In this document: piece by piece, positions 18,527 to 27,261 of the stretch
Numbering within the stretch: position 1 is the stretch's first letter
Layout of the letters: each line of letters starts with the position of its first letter
Source: Blastopirellula marina DSM 3645
GTDB lineage: Bacteria > Planctomycetota > Planctomycetia > Pirellulales > Pirellulaceae
DNA: 64,000 nt
Assembly: GCF_000153105.1 (NCBI RefSeq)
Contig: NZ_CH672376.1
Span: forward strand, 1,406,838-1,470,837
Direction of reading: 5' to 3'
Program-made: the position numbers and the translations under genes
Notes under the pieces: model-generated
Seen by the model: the letters and a program-made list of their open reading frames with translations, nothing else
What the model was told of the DNA's origin: nothing
Databases searched by the model: none

Positions 18527-19231
18527 CTAGAGGTCGTACCCGCACTTGGCCAGCGTGCGCAAGAATAGATTGCCTGGGTACAGTTCGGAAAACAGTCGTG
18601 GATCGTTGTTCAACGCGACAATGCAAATCCATTCGCGGTAGAGTTTGCGCGTGAATGCGACTCGCGGCTTGGGGGGATGCAACTTCGCGTTGTAGTATTG
18701 TTGATCCTTGGGCGAATCGAGCGGGTGGATGGTGCGGCTGCCTGAATTGCGAATCCGCCGCACCCACCGGATGCGATACGAGGAGGGTTCAACGCCCAGT
18801 TTGGTCAGGATCGATTCGACCTGCTTGTCCGTCACATGGCAAGGGTGGCCGGTCCAATCTGACCAGTAGGTTTTCAGTCCGTATTGGGCAAGGTACTCGT
18901 CGTCAAACATCGGGCCGCGGAGATAGATGCCGTCGGTCGACACGCGTAGGGCCGTCGCGATCGCCTGTTCGACACTGGTCAGATCGGGCAAGTGTTCCAG
19001 GAAATGGCTCATGATCGAAAAGCGAACGGACTTGTCGGGGATTGCGAGCTCTCTTGCGTCCCCGACCACGGCCCGATGACCTCGGCGCACTGCTTCTTCG
19101 ACGACCTCTGGTCGAATGTCAAAGCCGAGTCCGCTTTTGCCGCCAAGCTGGTGGCCAATGCTAAAACTACCTCCAAACTTGCAGCCATAGTCGATGAAGT
19201 CGACATCGGAAACGTCAATCATGCTGTCCAT
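18527..19231 (-). CDS. Class I SAM-dependent methyltransferase
   Basis: A 234-residue Rossmann methyltransferase. Motif I is atypical (IDYGCKFGGSF instead of the usual DxGxGxG), followed by GFDIRPEVVEEA (ribose-binding acidic residue) and GDARELAIPDKSVRFSIMSHFLEHLPD, which matches motifs II-III of the Methyltransf_11 group. The C-terminal half is basic with many aromatic residues. Substrate unknown. The start could also be Met4, nine bases inside. Confidence 0.75.
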   Translation of the reverse strand: MDSMIDVSDVDFIDYGCKFGGSFSIGHQLGGKSGLGFDIRPEVVEEAVRRGHRAVVGDARELAIPDKSVRFSIMSHFLEHLPDLTSVEQAIATALRVSTDGIYLRGPMFDDEYLAQYGLKTYWSDWTGHPCHVTDKQVESILTKLGVEPSSYRIRWVRRIRNSGSRTIHPLDSPKDQQYYNAKLHPPKPRVAFTRKLYREWICIVALNNDPRLFSELYPGNLFLRTLAKCGYDL

Positions 19232-19668
19232 CCATATCGATCATGGAACGATGTTGCACTGACCGCAGCTCGAATTGGGTTCGCCTGGAGAGCGATCTCT
19301 TGCGGCGCCAATCAATGTCTGGTTAACCAGCTTTGGCATGGTTTTATTGCCTGACGCTGATGATATGCGAGGAGTATACATGAAGCGTATACAGTGGATC
19401 CGAATATTGGCGAAATCTTCTTCGAAGGAACCAGAGAAGATTCTTCCTATTGGAAATGAGCCTGAATCGGTTAACGGATCTTCATCTAGGCTGCCAGCGA
19501 CCTTCGAACGGCATGTTCTCACACGCGGCGCAGGAACGATCGCGAAGTTTGCCCGCTTGCGCAAAAAAAAGCCGCAGTCACAAAACTGCGGCTTCTCGAT
19601 TTTTGATAATGAGCGGACAAGCAAATCCATCCCGAAGGCTTTCTTCTTCCCTCCGCTTTCCGCTTTTC
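19232..19668. other. Intergenic region with nagB-side terminator
   Basis: About 440 bases between two minus-strand genes. It contains a perfect GCCGCAG/CTGCGGC hairpin (19571-19592) followed on the minus strand by eight T, a clear terminator for the NagB-PIG-L gene. A plus-strand ATG at 19380 has a good AGGAG, but its frame runs through this terminator and into the antisense of the enzyme gene, so I do not call it. Two GTATAC palindromes flank that ATG. Confidence 0.6.
19563..19592 (-). terminator. Rho-independent terminator of nagB-like gene
   Basis: Seven-bp perfect stem, eight-base loop, and a run of eight T reading on the minus strand, 77 bases past the stop codon. Confidence 0.85.
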
Positions 19669-21570
19669 TTACAACGGCACCCCATTCCAACGCACAAACG
19701 CTTCGATCGCGTAGTACTCTGGCAAACCAATCTGGTTGTAGTTGTCGGCGGTCCCTTTGTTGCGATCTTCGGCGCGTTGCCAAAATTCGCGGGGGTCGCT
19801 GCCGGGGAAGAGCGCGCGGTCTTTTTGGCTTTCGTGCATGAAGATCGCTTGACGCTTCAGCGTGATGTCGCCGGGGCTCAGCGGCACCGCGATTTCGATC
19901 TCGTGCAGCGGGTACTCTTGCCAGGCGCCGCGATATAGCAGCGCGTCAGGCCGGGAGCCGGTCTCGGCTTCGATGCGCTTCATCGCGCGGAAGATCGCCA
20001 TCGCGCAGACGCGGTGCGTTCCATGCGGATCCGACAGGTCGCCGGCGATGTAAACCTGGTCGGGCTGCTCTTTCATCAACAGGTCATAAATGATGTCGAC
20101 GTCGATCTGGCCCAACGGGTTTTTCGAGACGGTGCCGGTTTGATAGAACGGCAGATCCAAGAAGTGCAGGTTCTCTTCCCGGCAGCCAACCTTCAACGCG
20201 CCGGCCTTCGCTTCGCTGCGGCGGATCAATCCTTTGATGTTCATGACCGATTCGATGTCAGGCTCGCCGGGCTTCTTGGCCGAGAGCGATCCGGCGACTT
20301 CCTGCTCAACCTGGTGCGAACGCTCGCCGTCGACGCCGAACATGCGGTTGTATTCGCTGACAAAGTCGGCGTAGCGCTGCGCATCGTGATCAAAGACGGC
20401 GATGTTGCCGCTGGTCATATAGGCGATGTGGACCTCGTGACCATCTTGGATCAGGCGAATCAGCGTGCCGCCCATGCTGATGACGTCGTCGTCGGGATGT
20501 GGGCTAAAGCAGATCGTCTTCTTCCGCTCTTTGCCGGCGGGGTGATATTCGATCGTCTCTTGCATCCACTTGAAGACGCGATGCGCCAGCGGACCGGCCG
20601 GGCCATGATGCCGCAGCAACTGATGCAAATTGAATTTGCGGAAGTCGTCGTCGTCCAGCTTCAGCAGCGCCTTGCCGGTTTGTTGGCAGAGCCAAATGAC
20701 CGCTTTTTTGATGAGCGATTCATCCCACTCGACGCTGCCCAGCGCCCAGGGAGTTTTGACGTCGGTCAGCTTGCTGGCGGCCGCTTCGTCAATCAAGACT
20801 TGCGCGTCAGGATGATCCTGCAAAAAGCTGGCCGGAATCCGGTCCGACGGCGTCGCTTCGACCGTTTCGCAAATGACGTTCGATTTACCTTCCCCTAGCG
20901 CCAGCACCAAGATCTTCCGCGCGTCCATGATCGTCGCGATCCCCATGGTGATTGCGCTGGTCGGGACGTTTTCTTCCTGGAAGAAATCGCTGGCGGCCGA
21001 CTTGCGGGTGATCGGATCAAGCGTGCACAGCCGCGTGCGGCTATTGCGGATCGAGAACGGCTCGTTGAAGCCGATGTGCCCGTTGCCGCCGATGCCCAAC
21101 AGCATCAGATCGATGCCGCCGGCCGCTTCGATCTCGCGTTCGTACTCGCGGCAGTAGCTTTCGATTTCGGCATGCGGGACGTTGCCGTCGGGAATATGGA
21201 TGTTCTCGGCCGGCACGTTCACATGGTTGAAGAAGACTTCGTGCATCGTGCGGTGATAGCTTTGCAGCTGATCGGGCGAGATGCCGTAATACTCGTCCAG
21301 GTTGAACGTGATGACGTTCGACAGATCGAGTCCTTCCTCTTGGTGCATGCGAACCAGTTCGCGATAAACGCCGGTCGGCGTTGATCCGGTCGGCAGGCCC
21401 AAGACCGCCGTTTGACCATACGAATTGCGCTCACGAATCACGCTGGCCACAATCCGAGCGACGTGACGAGCGAGTTCTTCGCTGGTAGGAAAAGTGAAAG
21501 TGGGGATGCGCACGCCGCGGACGGGGGCCGCGGTCGGCAACGAGGCGCTGTTGGTCATGTTTTGAATCAT
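19669..21570 (-). CDS. nagB: Glucosamine-6-phosphate deaminase fused to a PIG-L deacetylase-like domain
   Basis: A 633-residue two-domain enzyme. Residues about 25-290 are a NagB sugar-phosphate isomerase domain: LPTGSTPTG (59-67) phosphate loop, catalytic Asp92/Glu93 in NLDEYYG, and GIGGNGHIGFNEP with His165. Residues about 350-620 form a PIG-L/LmbE-type metal-dependent deacetylase domain with SPHPDDD (356-362) and a later DPHGTH motif. The first converts glucosamine-6-phosphate to fructose-6-phosphate and ammonia; the second would remove an N-acetyl group from a GlcNAc-type substrate, so one chain could do both steps of amino-sugar catabolism. Such long NagB proteins are known in some phyla. 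Whether the true start is Met1 or Met5 is open. Confidence 0.88.
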   Translation of the reverse strand: MIQNMTNSASLPTAAPVRGVRIPTFTFPTSEELARHVARIVASVIRERNSYGQTAVLGLPTGSTPTGVYRELVRMHQEEGLDLSNVITFNLDEYYGISPDQLQSYHRTMHEVFFNHVNVPAENIHIPDGNVPHAEIESYCREYEREIEAAGGIDLMLLGIGGNGHIGFNEPFSIRNSRTRLCTLDPITRKSAASDFFQEENVPTSAITMGIATIMDARKILVLALGEGKSNVICETVEATPSDRIPASFLQDHPDAQVLIDEAAASKLTDVKTPWALGSVEWDESLIKKAVIWLCQQTGKALLKLDDDDFRKFNLHQLLRHHGPAGPLAHRVFKWMQETIEYHPAGKERKKTICFSPHPDDDVISMGGTLIRLIQDGHEVHIAYMTSGNIAVFDHDAQRYADFVSEYNRMFGVDGERSHQVEQEVAGSLSAKKPGEPDIESVMNIKGLIRRSEAKAGALKVGCREENLHFLDLPFYQTGTVSKNPLGQIDVDIIYDLLMKEQPDQVYIAGDLSDPHGTHRVCAMAIFRAMKRIEAETGSRPDALLYRGAWQEYPLHEIEIAVPLSPGDITLKRQAIFMHESQKDRALFPGSDPREFWQRAEDRNKGTADNYNQIGLPEYYAIEAFVRWNGVPL

Positions 21571-21896
21571 AGAGTTCCAGGTCAGGGCATCGAGCAGTTA
21601 CCGAACCATTGAGTATGCATGGTAGGAATTAATGGCTCCAGTCTCGCCTTTGCGCCGGCCACGCGTCTCTGTGCCGTGTGGCTTTTTTGCCGAGAAAACC
21701 AGGCATTGGGCGAAGGAGAAAACTGCTGCGAATCTCCGCAATTGACAGAAATTTCAATTTCCGGTGCGGCGATCGATCCATTCTGAACCGCCGACGGGAG
21801 AGGAGCAACCGGCAGCTTGTGGGGATCTTGTTAAGCACGCGAAAGAAACGCCCTGCTCGCGCATACCGGAGAGGGATTGATCGTTGTACGCAACGA
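21571..21896. other. Intergenic region, nothing identified
   Basis: About 325 bases between the NagB-like gene and the next minus-strand gene. Open frames here have no ribosome binding site or recognisable product. It should hold the promoter of the NagB-like gene. Confidence 0.3.
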
Positions 21897-22403
21897 TCAA
21901 TCCACCGCGGCGGCTTCTGGCGAAGAGGATTGCCAATGTGGAGCAACGTGACTGGCCCAGATCTCTCCCAAGGCATCGTGAGGGGGTTGGTTGTTCAACG
22001 CGCCGTTGCGGATATCGAAGAGGAGTTCAAACTCGTCTGGACTTATCGGGATCGGCCGTTTCTCTTCAGCCGCTTCGCCGGCAAATAACGCGTATTCGCC
22101 GTTGAGACGGGCAAGGTGGGTCATTCTCGTTTCAATTTCTTGCTGCAACTGCGCGCGAGCGTCGCTTCCACCCAGTCGCTTCACGCCTGCCGGAAGTTGA
22201 AGTAAATAGACGACGACCGGCCGCTGTTCGTCGCAAAAAAGGAACGCCTGATATTGCGGCGCCTGAGGATCAACGAGAGTGATGCCGTTGATGGTTCGTA
22301 CCGCAGGCGGCAACGAGGAAACCGGCTGCCGCAAATACCAACCGACCAAGCTGACCGCCATCAGCAAGAGCGTGACAAATAGAAGCGAGAGTTTAAGTTT
22401 CAT
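21897..22403 (-). CDS. Membrane-anchored hypothetical protein
   Basis: A 168-residue protein with one N-terminal hydrophobic helix (LKLSLLFVTLLLMAVSLVGWYL) and a soluble extracytoplasmic part of about 140 residues. The ATG at 22403 puts the helix at the N-terminus; the frame is open 47 codons further but that stretch looks untranslated. It lies 100 bases downstream of purB on the same strand. Not recognised. Confidence 0.6.
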   Translation of the reverse strand: MKLKLSLLFVTLLLMAVSLVGWYLRQPVSSLPPAVRTINGITLVDPQAPQYQAFLFCDEQRPVVVYLLQLPAGVKRLGGSDARAQLQQEIETRMTHLARLNGEYALFAGEAAEEKRPIPISPDEFELLFDIRNGALNNQPPHDALGEIWASHVAPHWQSSSPEAAAVD

Positions 22404-22503
22404 CGCATCGCATGGGATCCAACCTCCACGAAACAGCAGAAAGTTGACCGCGCTCCACGGCGAACCAATCCGGCTTTCTGCTCCCCCGCTGTCTGCTTTT
22501 CTT

Positions 22504-23931
22504 CTAAACCCGCAGCTCTTCCGGCTTCGCCAACCGAAACTCATACCGATGCCGGATCGGCGCGATCACGTTGTCCAAAAACTCATCGACTTGTTCCGGC
22601 GAGCGGCCGACGTATTGCGAGGGCTCAAGCACCTTTTCCATGTCGAGTTCGGGAAAGGCCGGATCGGCTTGCAGGCGGTCGAGCAAGTCGTTCGGTTTGC
22701 CTTCCATCTTGACGACCATGCCGGCGGCGATGGAGTGCTCGCGGATCTTTTCGTGCAGCTCTTGGCGATCTCCGCCGGCTGCGACGGCCGCCATCAAGAT
22801 GTTTTCGGTCGCCATGAACGGGAGTTCTTCGTTCAAGTGTTTGGCGACCATCGCCGGGTAAACGACCATGCCGCTGGCGACGTTCTCCAAGATGATCAAG
22901 ATCGCATCGATCGCCAGGAAGGATTGCGGCAACGTCAAGCGGCGATTGGCGCTGTCGTCCAAGGTGCGCTCCATCCACTGCGTCGCCAACGTGTTGGCGC
23001 CGCTCGACTGCAGACTCATCACAAAGCGGGCCAACGCACAGATTCGTTCGCTTCGCATCGGATTGCGTTTGTACGGCATCGCCGACGAGCCGATTTGCTT
23101 TTCTTCAAACGGCTCTTCCACTTCCTTGCGATGCGAGAGGATCCGCAAGTCGGTCGCGATCTTGTGGGTTGATTGGGCGATGCCGCTCAGCGCGTCGAGC
23201 ACCTGAGAGTCGATCTTGCGCGAGTAGGTTTGCCCTGTGACGGCGTAGGTTGCGTCAAAGCCCATCTTCTCGGCGACGCGTTGTTCTAGCTGACGAACCT
23301 TCTCGTGATCGCCGTCAAACAGCGTCAGGAAGCTCGCCTGGGTGCCGGTGGTTCCTTTGGTGCTGCGAGCTTTGAGCGTTTGCAGACGATGCTCCAGCTC
23401 TTGCAGATCCATCACTAGATCATAGTTCCACAAGCAGGCGCGGCGGCCGATGGTCGTCGGCTGAGCCGGTTGCAAGTGCGTGAACCCAAGGCAGGGAAGG
23501 GCCCGATGTTGGTGGGAGAAATCGGCCAACTTCAAAATGACCGCAGCCAGGCGCTTTTCGACCAAATGGAGCGAGTCGCGCAGCAAAATCAGGTCGGCGT
23601 TGTCGGTCACATAGCAACTGGTCGCGCCCAGGTGAATGATGCCTTTGGCCTGGGGGCAAAGGTCGCCGTAGGCGTGAACGTGGGCCATGACGTCGTGACG
23701 CAGCGCCTTTTCGTGCTTCGCGGCGTTGGCGAAGTCGATATTGTCGATGTGTTGCTTGAGCTCGGCGATTTGAGCGTCGCTGATCGGCAGACCGAGCTCT
23801 TGTTCGGCCTCGGCCAACGCGATCCACAGTTTCCGCCAGGTGCTGAACTTACGCTGGGCGCCCCAGATTTGGCTCATCTCTTGCGAGGCGTAGCGAGAAA
23901 TCAGTGGGTTTTCGTACTGGTCGTGCGACAT
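22504..23931 (-). CDS. purB: Adenylosuccinate lyase
   Basis: A 475-residue fumarase/aspartase-superfamily enzyme acting twice in purine synthesis: it releases fumarate from SAICAR and from adenylosuccinate. The family signature [15 protein letters not shown] is present (about residues 278-292, catalytic Ser loop), as are [16 protein letters not shown] and the GTTGTQASF segment. The start at 23931 ([10 protein letters not shown]) is set by homology: the frame stays open for another 268 codons because the upstream tandem repeat contains no stop codons, but that extension is not part of the enzyme. Housekeeping gene, no operon partner. Confidence 0.93.
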   Translation of the reverse strand: MSHDQYENPLISRYASQEMSQIWGAQRKFSTWRKLWIALAEAEQELGLPISDAQIAELKQHIDNIDFANAAKHEKALRHDVMAHVHAYGDLCPQAKGIIHLGATSCYVTDNADLILLRDSLHLVEKRLAAVILKLADFSHQHRALPCLGFTHLQPAQPTTIGRRACLWNYDLVMDLQELEHRLQTLKARSTKGTTGTQASFLTLFDGDHEKVRQLEQRVAEKMGFDATYAVTGQTYSRKIDSQVLDALSGIAQSTHKIATDLRILSHRKEVEEPFEEKQIGSSAMPYKRNPMRSERICALARFVMSLQSSGANTLATQWMERTLDDSANRRLTLPQSFLAIDAILIILENVASGMVVYPAMVAKHLNEELPFMATENILMAAVAAGGDRQELHEKIREHSIAAGMVVKMEGKPNDLLDRLQADPAFPELDMEKVLEPSQYVGRSPEQVDEFLDNVIAPIRHRYEFRLAKPEELRV

Positions 23932-24289
23932 CGGCGTTTCCACAGCGTAAAGCGAAACAGGGCAGGAAAACCTGCATTTTAGCCAGAAATGCTCGGTTTG
24001 GTCAGGGCCCGGCGTGGTGGAGTCAAATTCGCCGCAGGAAGAAGCGACTGCGGCCAGATGACCGCGGAAGGCCAGAGGAGCGGCGCCCAAAATTGTCGCT
24101 TGACAGAGCGCACGCAGTTCGGGTCGATTAAAGAAAACTAGATCCCACCGCGGGCAAAGCGGCGCTGCACCTGCGTTGCTTAAAGCTATCCACGCGTCTG
24201 CGACAGACCGACGGGACCGCTCAGGCTGCGCACTTACCGCTGGGGAGTCCTGGTGCGCCATAATCCAGTTGGACCGTTGGACTCCCGGC
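23932..24289. other. purB upstream region
   Basis: About 360 bases between the purB start and the tandem array. Open frames here are continuations of repeat frames and look non-coding. The purB promoter should be within it. AAAGCTATCC at 24182-24191 recurs at 24785-24794 on the other side of the array. Confidence 0.4.
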
Positions 24290-24783
24290 GAAGAAACGCG
24301 ATCCAGTCCTGTCCCACGTTCCGATACGAAGAAACGCGATCCAGTCCTGTCCCACGTTCCAACACGAAGAAACGCGATCCAGTCCTGTCCCACGTTCCGA
24401 TACGAAGAAACGCGATCCAGTCCTGTCCCATGTTCCGACACGAAGAAACGCGATCCAGTCCTGTCCCAGGTTCCGATACGAAGAAACGCGGTCCAGTCCT
24501 GTCCCATGTTCCGATACGAAGAAACGCGATCCAGTCCTGTCCCATGTTCCGATACGAAGAAACGCGATCCAGTCCTGTCCCAGGTTTCGATACGAAGAAG
24601 CGCGATCCAGTCCTGTCCCAGGTTCCGATACGAAGAAACGCGATCCAGTCCTGTCCCAGGTTTCGATACGAAGAAACGCGATCCAGTCCTGTCCCAGGTT
24701 CCGATGCGAAGAAACGCGGTCCAGTCCTGTCCCATGTTCCGATACGAAGAAACGCGATCCAGTCCTGTCCCATGTTTCGTTGC
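24290..24783. repeat. 38-bp tandem repeat array, 13 units
   Basis: Thirteen head-to-tail units of exactly 38 bp start at 24290 and then every 38 bases to 24746. The unit begins GAAGAAACGCGATCCAGTCC and continues TGTCCCANGTTCCGATAC. Units are nearly identical: position 28 takes three states (C,C,C,T,G,T,T,G,G,G,G,T,T in order), position 12 is A or G, and position 32 is C or T; the last unit is degenerate at its end. The unit has no stop codon in any of six frames, which creates long false open frames on both strands. There are no spacers, so it is not CRISPR. It is a minisatellite-like locus between purB and the gene at 24850; role unknown. Confidence 0.95.
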
Positions 24784-24849
24784 AAAAGCTATCCGTTTTG
24801 TATGGATTAGGCCTTAGGGTTTAGACCTTCGTGCTTTCGTGCGTCTGTT

Positions 24850-25527
24850 TTACAAATCGAGGGCCGACGTCGACGGGTCCAGGTCGAACGCTTCCTGGCG
24901 CGGTCGGGGGCGAACGGTTGGCGCCTGCGGCGGCGTTGGATTTAACGGGACCGAGCGATAGGGGATGATCGCCGGCGTGATGCGGGTCGTTTCTCGTTCT
25001 TCATAGTCGTAGATCAACGGCGCCGAGTAATAGTAGCTGCGCCGGCGGAGCGACGGCTGATAGTAGGTCATCGGCGGCGTTGCGGCGAAGTCGGCATGCT
25101 GGCCAAAGTAGGGATCGATCGCGTCGTAGCCGAACAAGTCGAAGTAAAGCTGGTCATAAGACTTTTGCAAATCGTGCCAGGCGGTCCGAATCCCATAGGG
25201 CCGCGGCTCTGGAAGGGTGCTGTCGAGAAACCGCTCGAGCTCTTTGTAGGCGACCGAAACGCTGCGGAACTCGCGCTGCAGATAGTAGTAGTTGGCTTGG
25301 CGAGCGGCATTTTGGCGATAGCGCTCGCACAGCGCCTTCAGCGTGTTGGCGGCCGACGCCAGTTGCGCCTGATTGGCCGAGGTCAGCTGTGCGCCAAGCC
25401 GCGCGGCCGCATGTTCCAGCTTGGTCGCATCCGGCGTGATGCGGTGTTGATTCATGAATTGATTTTGCGCCGCGGCCGAACTGGTCAGCAGAGCAGCGAG
25501 CAGCAGCGAAAGGGATGCGGTTTTCAT
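24850..25527 (-). CDS. Secreted helical protein, paralogue of the next gene
   Basis: A 225-residue exported protein: signal peptide MKTASLSLLLAALLTSSAAAQ, a helical domain (about residues 30-140) rich in Ala/Gln/Arg, and a Pro/Arg/Tyr-rich tail. It shares with the protein at 25659 the layout and a motif of the form W-x-D-[LV]-x(3)-[FY]-D-x-[LV]-Y-[FY]-D-L (AWHDLQKSYDQLYFDLFG here), so the two are paralogues, probably from duplication. No known family. The ATG at 25527 is chosen for its signal peptide. Confidence 0.7.
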   Translation of the reverse strand: MKTASLSLLLAALLTSSAAAQNQFMNQHRITPDATKLEHAAARLGAQLTSANQAQLASAANTLKALCERYRQNAARQANYYYLQREFRSVSVAYKELERFLDSTLPEPRPYGIRTAWHDLQKSYDQLYFDLFGYDAIDPYFGQHADFAATPPMTYYQPSLRRRSYYYSAPLIYDYEERETTRITPAIIPYRSVPLNPTPPQAPTVRPRPRQEAFDLDPSTSALDL

Positions 25528-25593
25528 CGGCTTTCTCTTCCCTGTAAAAGGTACTCCTACCTTTGATTCTAGAGGTGCTGTTGGAAACGGAGC

Positions 25594-25632
25594 AACAAAA
25601 AAAGCCGACGCACCCCGGGGGGGAGGTCGGCT
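25594..25632 (-). terminator. Rho-independent terminator
   Basis: AGCCGAC/GTCGGCT stem (25603-25609 with 25626-25632) around a C/G-rich loop, followed by seven T on the minus strand; 27 bases after the stop of the gene at 25659. Confidence 0.75.
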
Positions 25633-25658
25633 CGAGGTTGATACGTGTCGCACTGCGA

Positions 25659-26300
25659 CTATCGGTTAAAGCCCTTGTTGAAACGGTTGTTCCATGCCGA
25701 GCTGGGATTGGTGAAGACCTTTTTGGTCTGAATCGTGACGGGACCAACCTTGATCAATCCGCCGATCTGCGGGCCATGAAAGGGGCCGGTATTGTTGTGG
25801 AATGGTCCGTGATGGTCGTGGTGATCGTGCCCATGGTCATGAATGACGCCGCCGATCTGACAGGTGTACGACACATAACGGCAATGGTTGGAGTAGAGGT
25901 CGTAGTAAACCCGGTCGAAGGCGCGTTCGACGTCGGCCCAGGCTTGCTGCACCGCCCAATCGCGGCGGACTCGGTAGGTATAGGTAATCAACGACTGTAC
26001 ATGCTGCAGTTCGCGGCTCGCTACTTTGAAATCAAGTCGCAAGTGCGACAACGAACCGCCGTGGCGAGCGGTTTCGGCGAAATGCGCCGCCGCTTCATCC
26101 AGGTTGAGCGCTTCGTCATCCAAATGCGAGAAGCCGGTTCGATGATGAATCAAACCATGTAGCCGATGGGTCGCTTGATGCAACTGATAAGCGTCGCTCG
26201 CTAAGCGATCTTGGTATTGCCAATAGCCGGCGTTGGCCAATTGCGGAGCGGCGAACAGGATAGCGGCGGCGATCGAGAAAAAGGCGATTTGGCGTTTCAT
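25659..26300 (-). CDS. Secreted helical protein with His-rich segment
   Basis: A 213-residue exported protein: signal peptide MKRQIAFFSIAAAILFAAPQ, helical domain with AWADVERAFDRVYYDLYSN (the motif shared with the paralogue at 24850), then a histidine-rich stretch HDHGHDHHDHHGPFHNN that could bind divalent metal, and a C-terminal basic tail. The metal idea is inference from composition alone. The start at 26300 has a purine-rich GGGGGAAC upstream. It ends with its own terminator before the paralogue. Confidence 0.72.
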   Translation of the reverse strand: MKRQIAFFSIAAAILFAAPQLANAGYWQYQDRLASDAYQLHQATHRLHGLIHHRTGFSHLDDEALNLDEAAAHFAETARHGGSLSHLRLDFKVASRELQHVQSLITYTYRVRRDWAVQQAWADVERAFDRVYYDLYSNHCRYVSYTCQIGGVIHDHGHDHHDHHGPFHNNTGPFHGPQIGGLIKVGPVTIQTKKVFTNPSSAWNNRFNKGFNR

Positions 26301-26683
26301 CGTGAAAGTTCCCCCCGAGCGAGTTTCGTTCCGAAGTTGAACGACCAGCAACATTGCCGGTCGGCGTCGGAGAGAGGTAATGGCATCGCTGGCGCCAGAA
26401 GATGCCACCTTGGTGGGTGTTTGGTTGTAAGTCGCTTGTTTCCAACAACTTGCCGATTTTGAAAGTTTTTCAGAAGACTCGGGTTGGGCAAATTTGCAGG
26501 GCGCATCAGGGGCAAATGATATCAAGATGACAACGCAATTCTCAGAGCGAGACATTGCCGCGAGCAGAAGTCGACGCCGCCCAAGCGGGGATTGCGCCGA
26601 GCCGGCATTTGCGGAGACAAAAAAAACGCCGAGCGGTTGAGGCTCGGCGTGGGGGAGGGAATATCGCGGAAAGTTGCTCGCCG
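26301..26683. other. Intergenic region with terminator
   Basis: About 380 bases between two minus-strand genes. It holds the terminator of the lipoprotein gene (separate entry) and presumably the promoter of the His-rich protein. Nothing else is visible. Confidence 0.4.
26618..26650 (-). terminator. Rho-independent terminator of the lipoprotein gene
   Basis: Nine-bp perfect stem ACGCCGAGC/GCTCGGCGT (26626-26634 with 26642-26650), seven-base loop, then seven or eight T on the minus strand, 34 bases past the stop. Confidence 0.85.
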
Positions 26684-27187
26684 TTACGACGATGTAGGAG
26701 GTTCTGGCAAGACGGGGCCTGCACCGCTTGGCTTGGTGCTCGGCGGGCGAAAGCCGGTCGGAGGGCGTTCTTTGCTCGACAGGTCGAACTGAAACGTGTT
26801 GTCACCGTCACCGGTGACCTCGACTTGCAACTCGCTGCTGCGGACCGACCAGAAATGCGGCGGCACTTTCCCCAACAGTCCGCTGCTAGGGGGCGCTGCT
26901 CCGGGAGGTGTCGACAACGAAACCAAGGCGATCGAATAGACGCCGATTTTGATCGGCTGCGTCGATTGGAAGCTTCCATCCTCCGAGAGCGGGAAGCCTC
27001 CACCGCCCCCTTCGCTACTGAAAAATCGAACGGAGACGTTGGACAATGGTTGACCATCGAGCGTGATATTGCCGCGGACTTGGGCTTTTTCCAATCCCGT
27101 GGTCGACGTGTTGCAGCCGAGGAACATGCTGGCTACGAGCAGCAGAGGTAAATGAATTGTCGCACGGATGCGAAAAGACGAAATCAT
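26684..27187 (-). CDS. Lipoprotein with carboxypeptidase-regulatory-like domain
   Basis: A 167-residue lipoprotein: basic N-terminus, hydrophobic core and lipobox MFLGC (Cys25). The mature part starts with VRGNITLDGQPLSNVSVRFF, the transthyretin/carboxypeptidase-regulatory-like pattern found in many planctomycete lipoproteins next to DUF1559 genes; the C-terminus is proline-rich. It follows the DUF1559 gene by 74 bases on the same strand and shares its transcript end. Function is unknown; an envelope structural role with the DUF1559 partner is inferred from context. Confidence 0.8.
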   Translation of the reverse strand: MISSFRIRATIHLPLLLVASMFLGCNTSTTGLEKAQVRGNITLDGQPLSNVSVRFFSSEGGGGGFPLSEDGSFQSTQPIKIGVYSIALVSLSTPPGAAPPSSGLLGKVPPHFWSVRSSELQVEVTGDGDNTFQFDLSSKERPPTGFRPPSTKPSGAGPVLPEPPTSS

Positions 27188-27261
27188 GGTGAATGTGAAC
27201 TTTCAGTTGGATGTAATGTCGAGGAAGGAGCGTCGTCGGGTTGGGAGTAGCGACGAAGTCA

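Noticed and set aside
19275-19841. Plus-strand frame with a good ribosome binding site at 19380
   Set aside because: It runs through the terminator of the NagB-like gene and into its antisense strand, and resembles no protein.
23932-24735. N-terminal 268-residue extension of PurB
   Set aside because: It is the translated tandem array and its flank; PurB homologues begin at [10 protein letters not shown].
24290-24783. CRISPR array
   Set aside because: Units are head-to-tail without unique spacers and no cas genes are present.
24176-24817. Long open frames on both strands over the tandem array
   Set aside because: They exist only because the 38-bp unit contains no stop in any frame; there is no start signal and no conserved protein.
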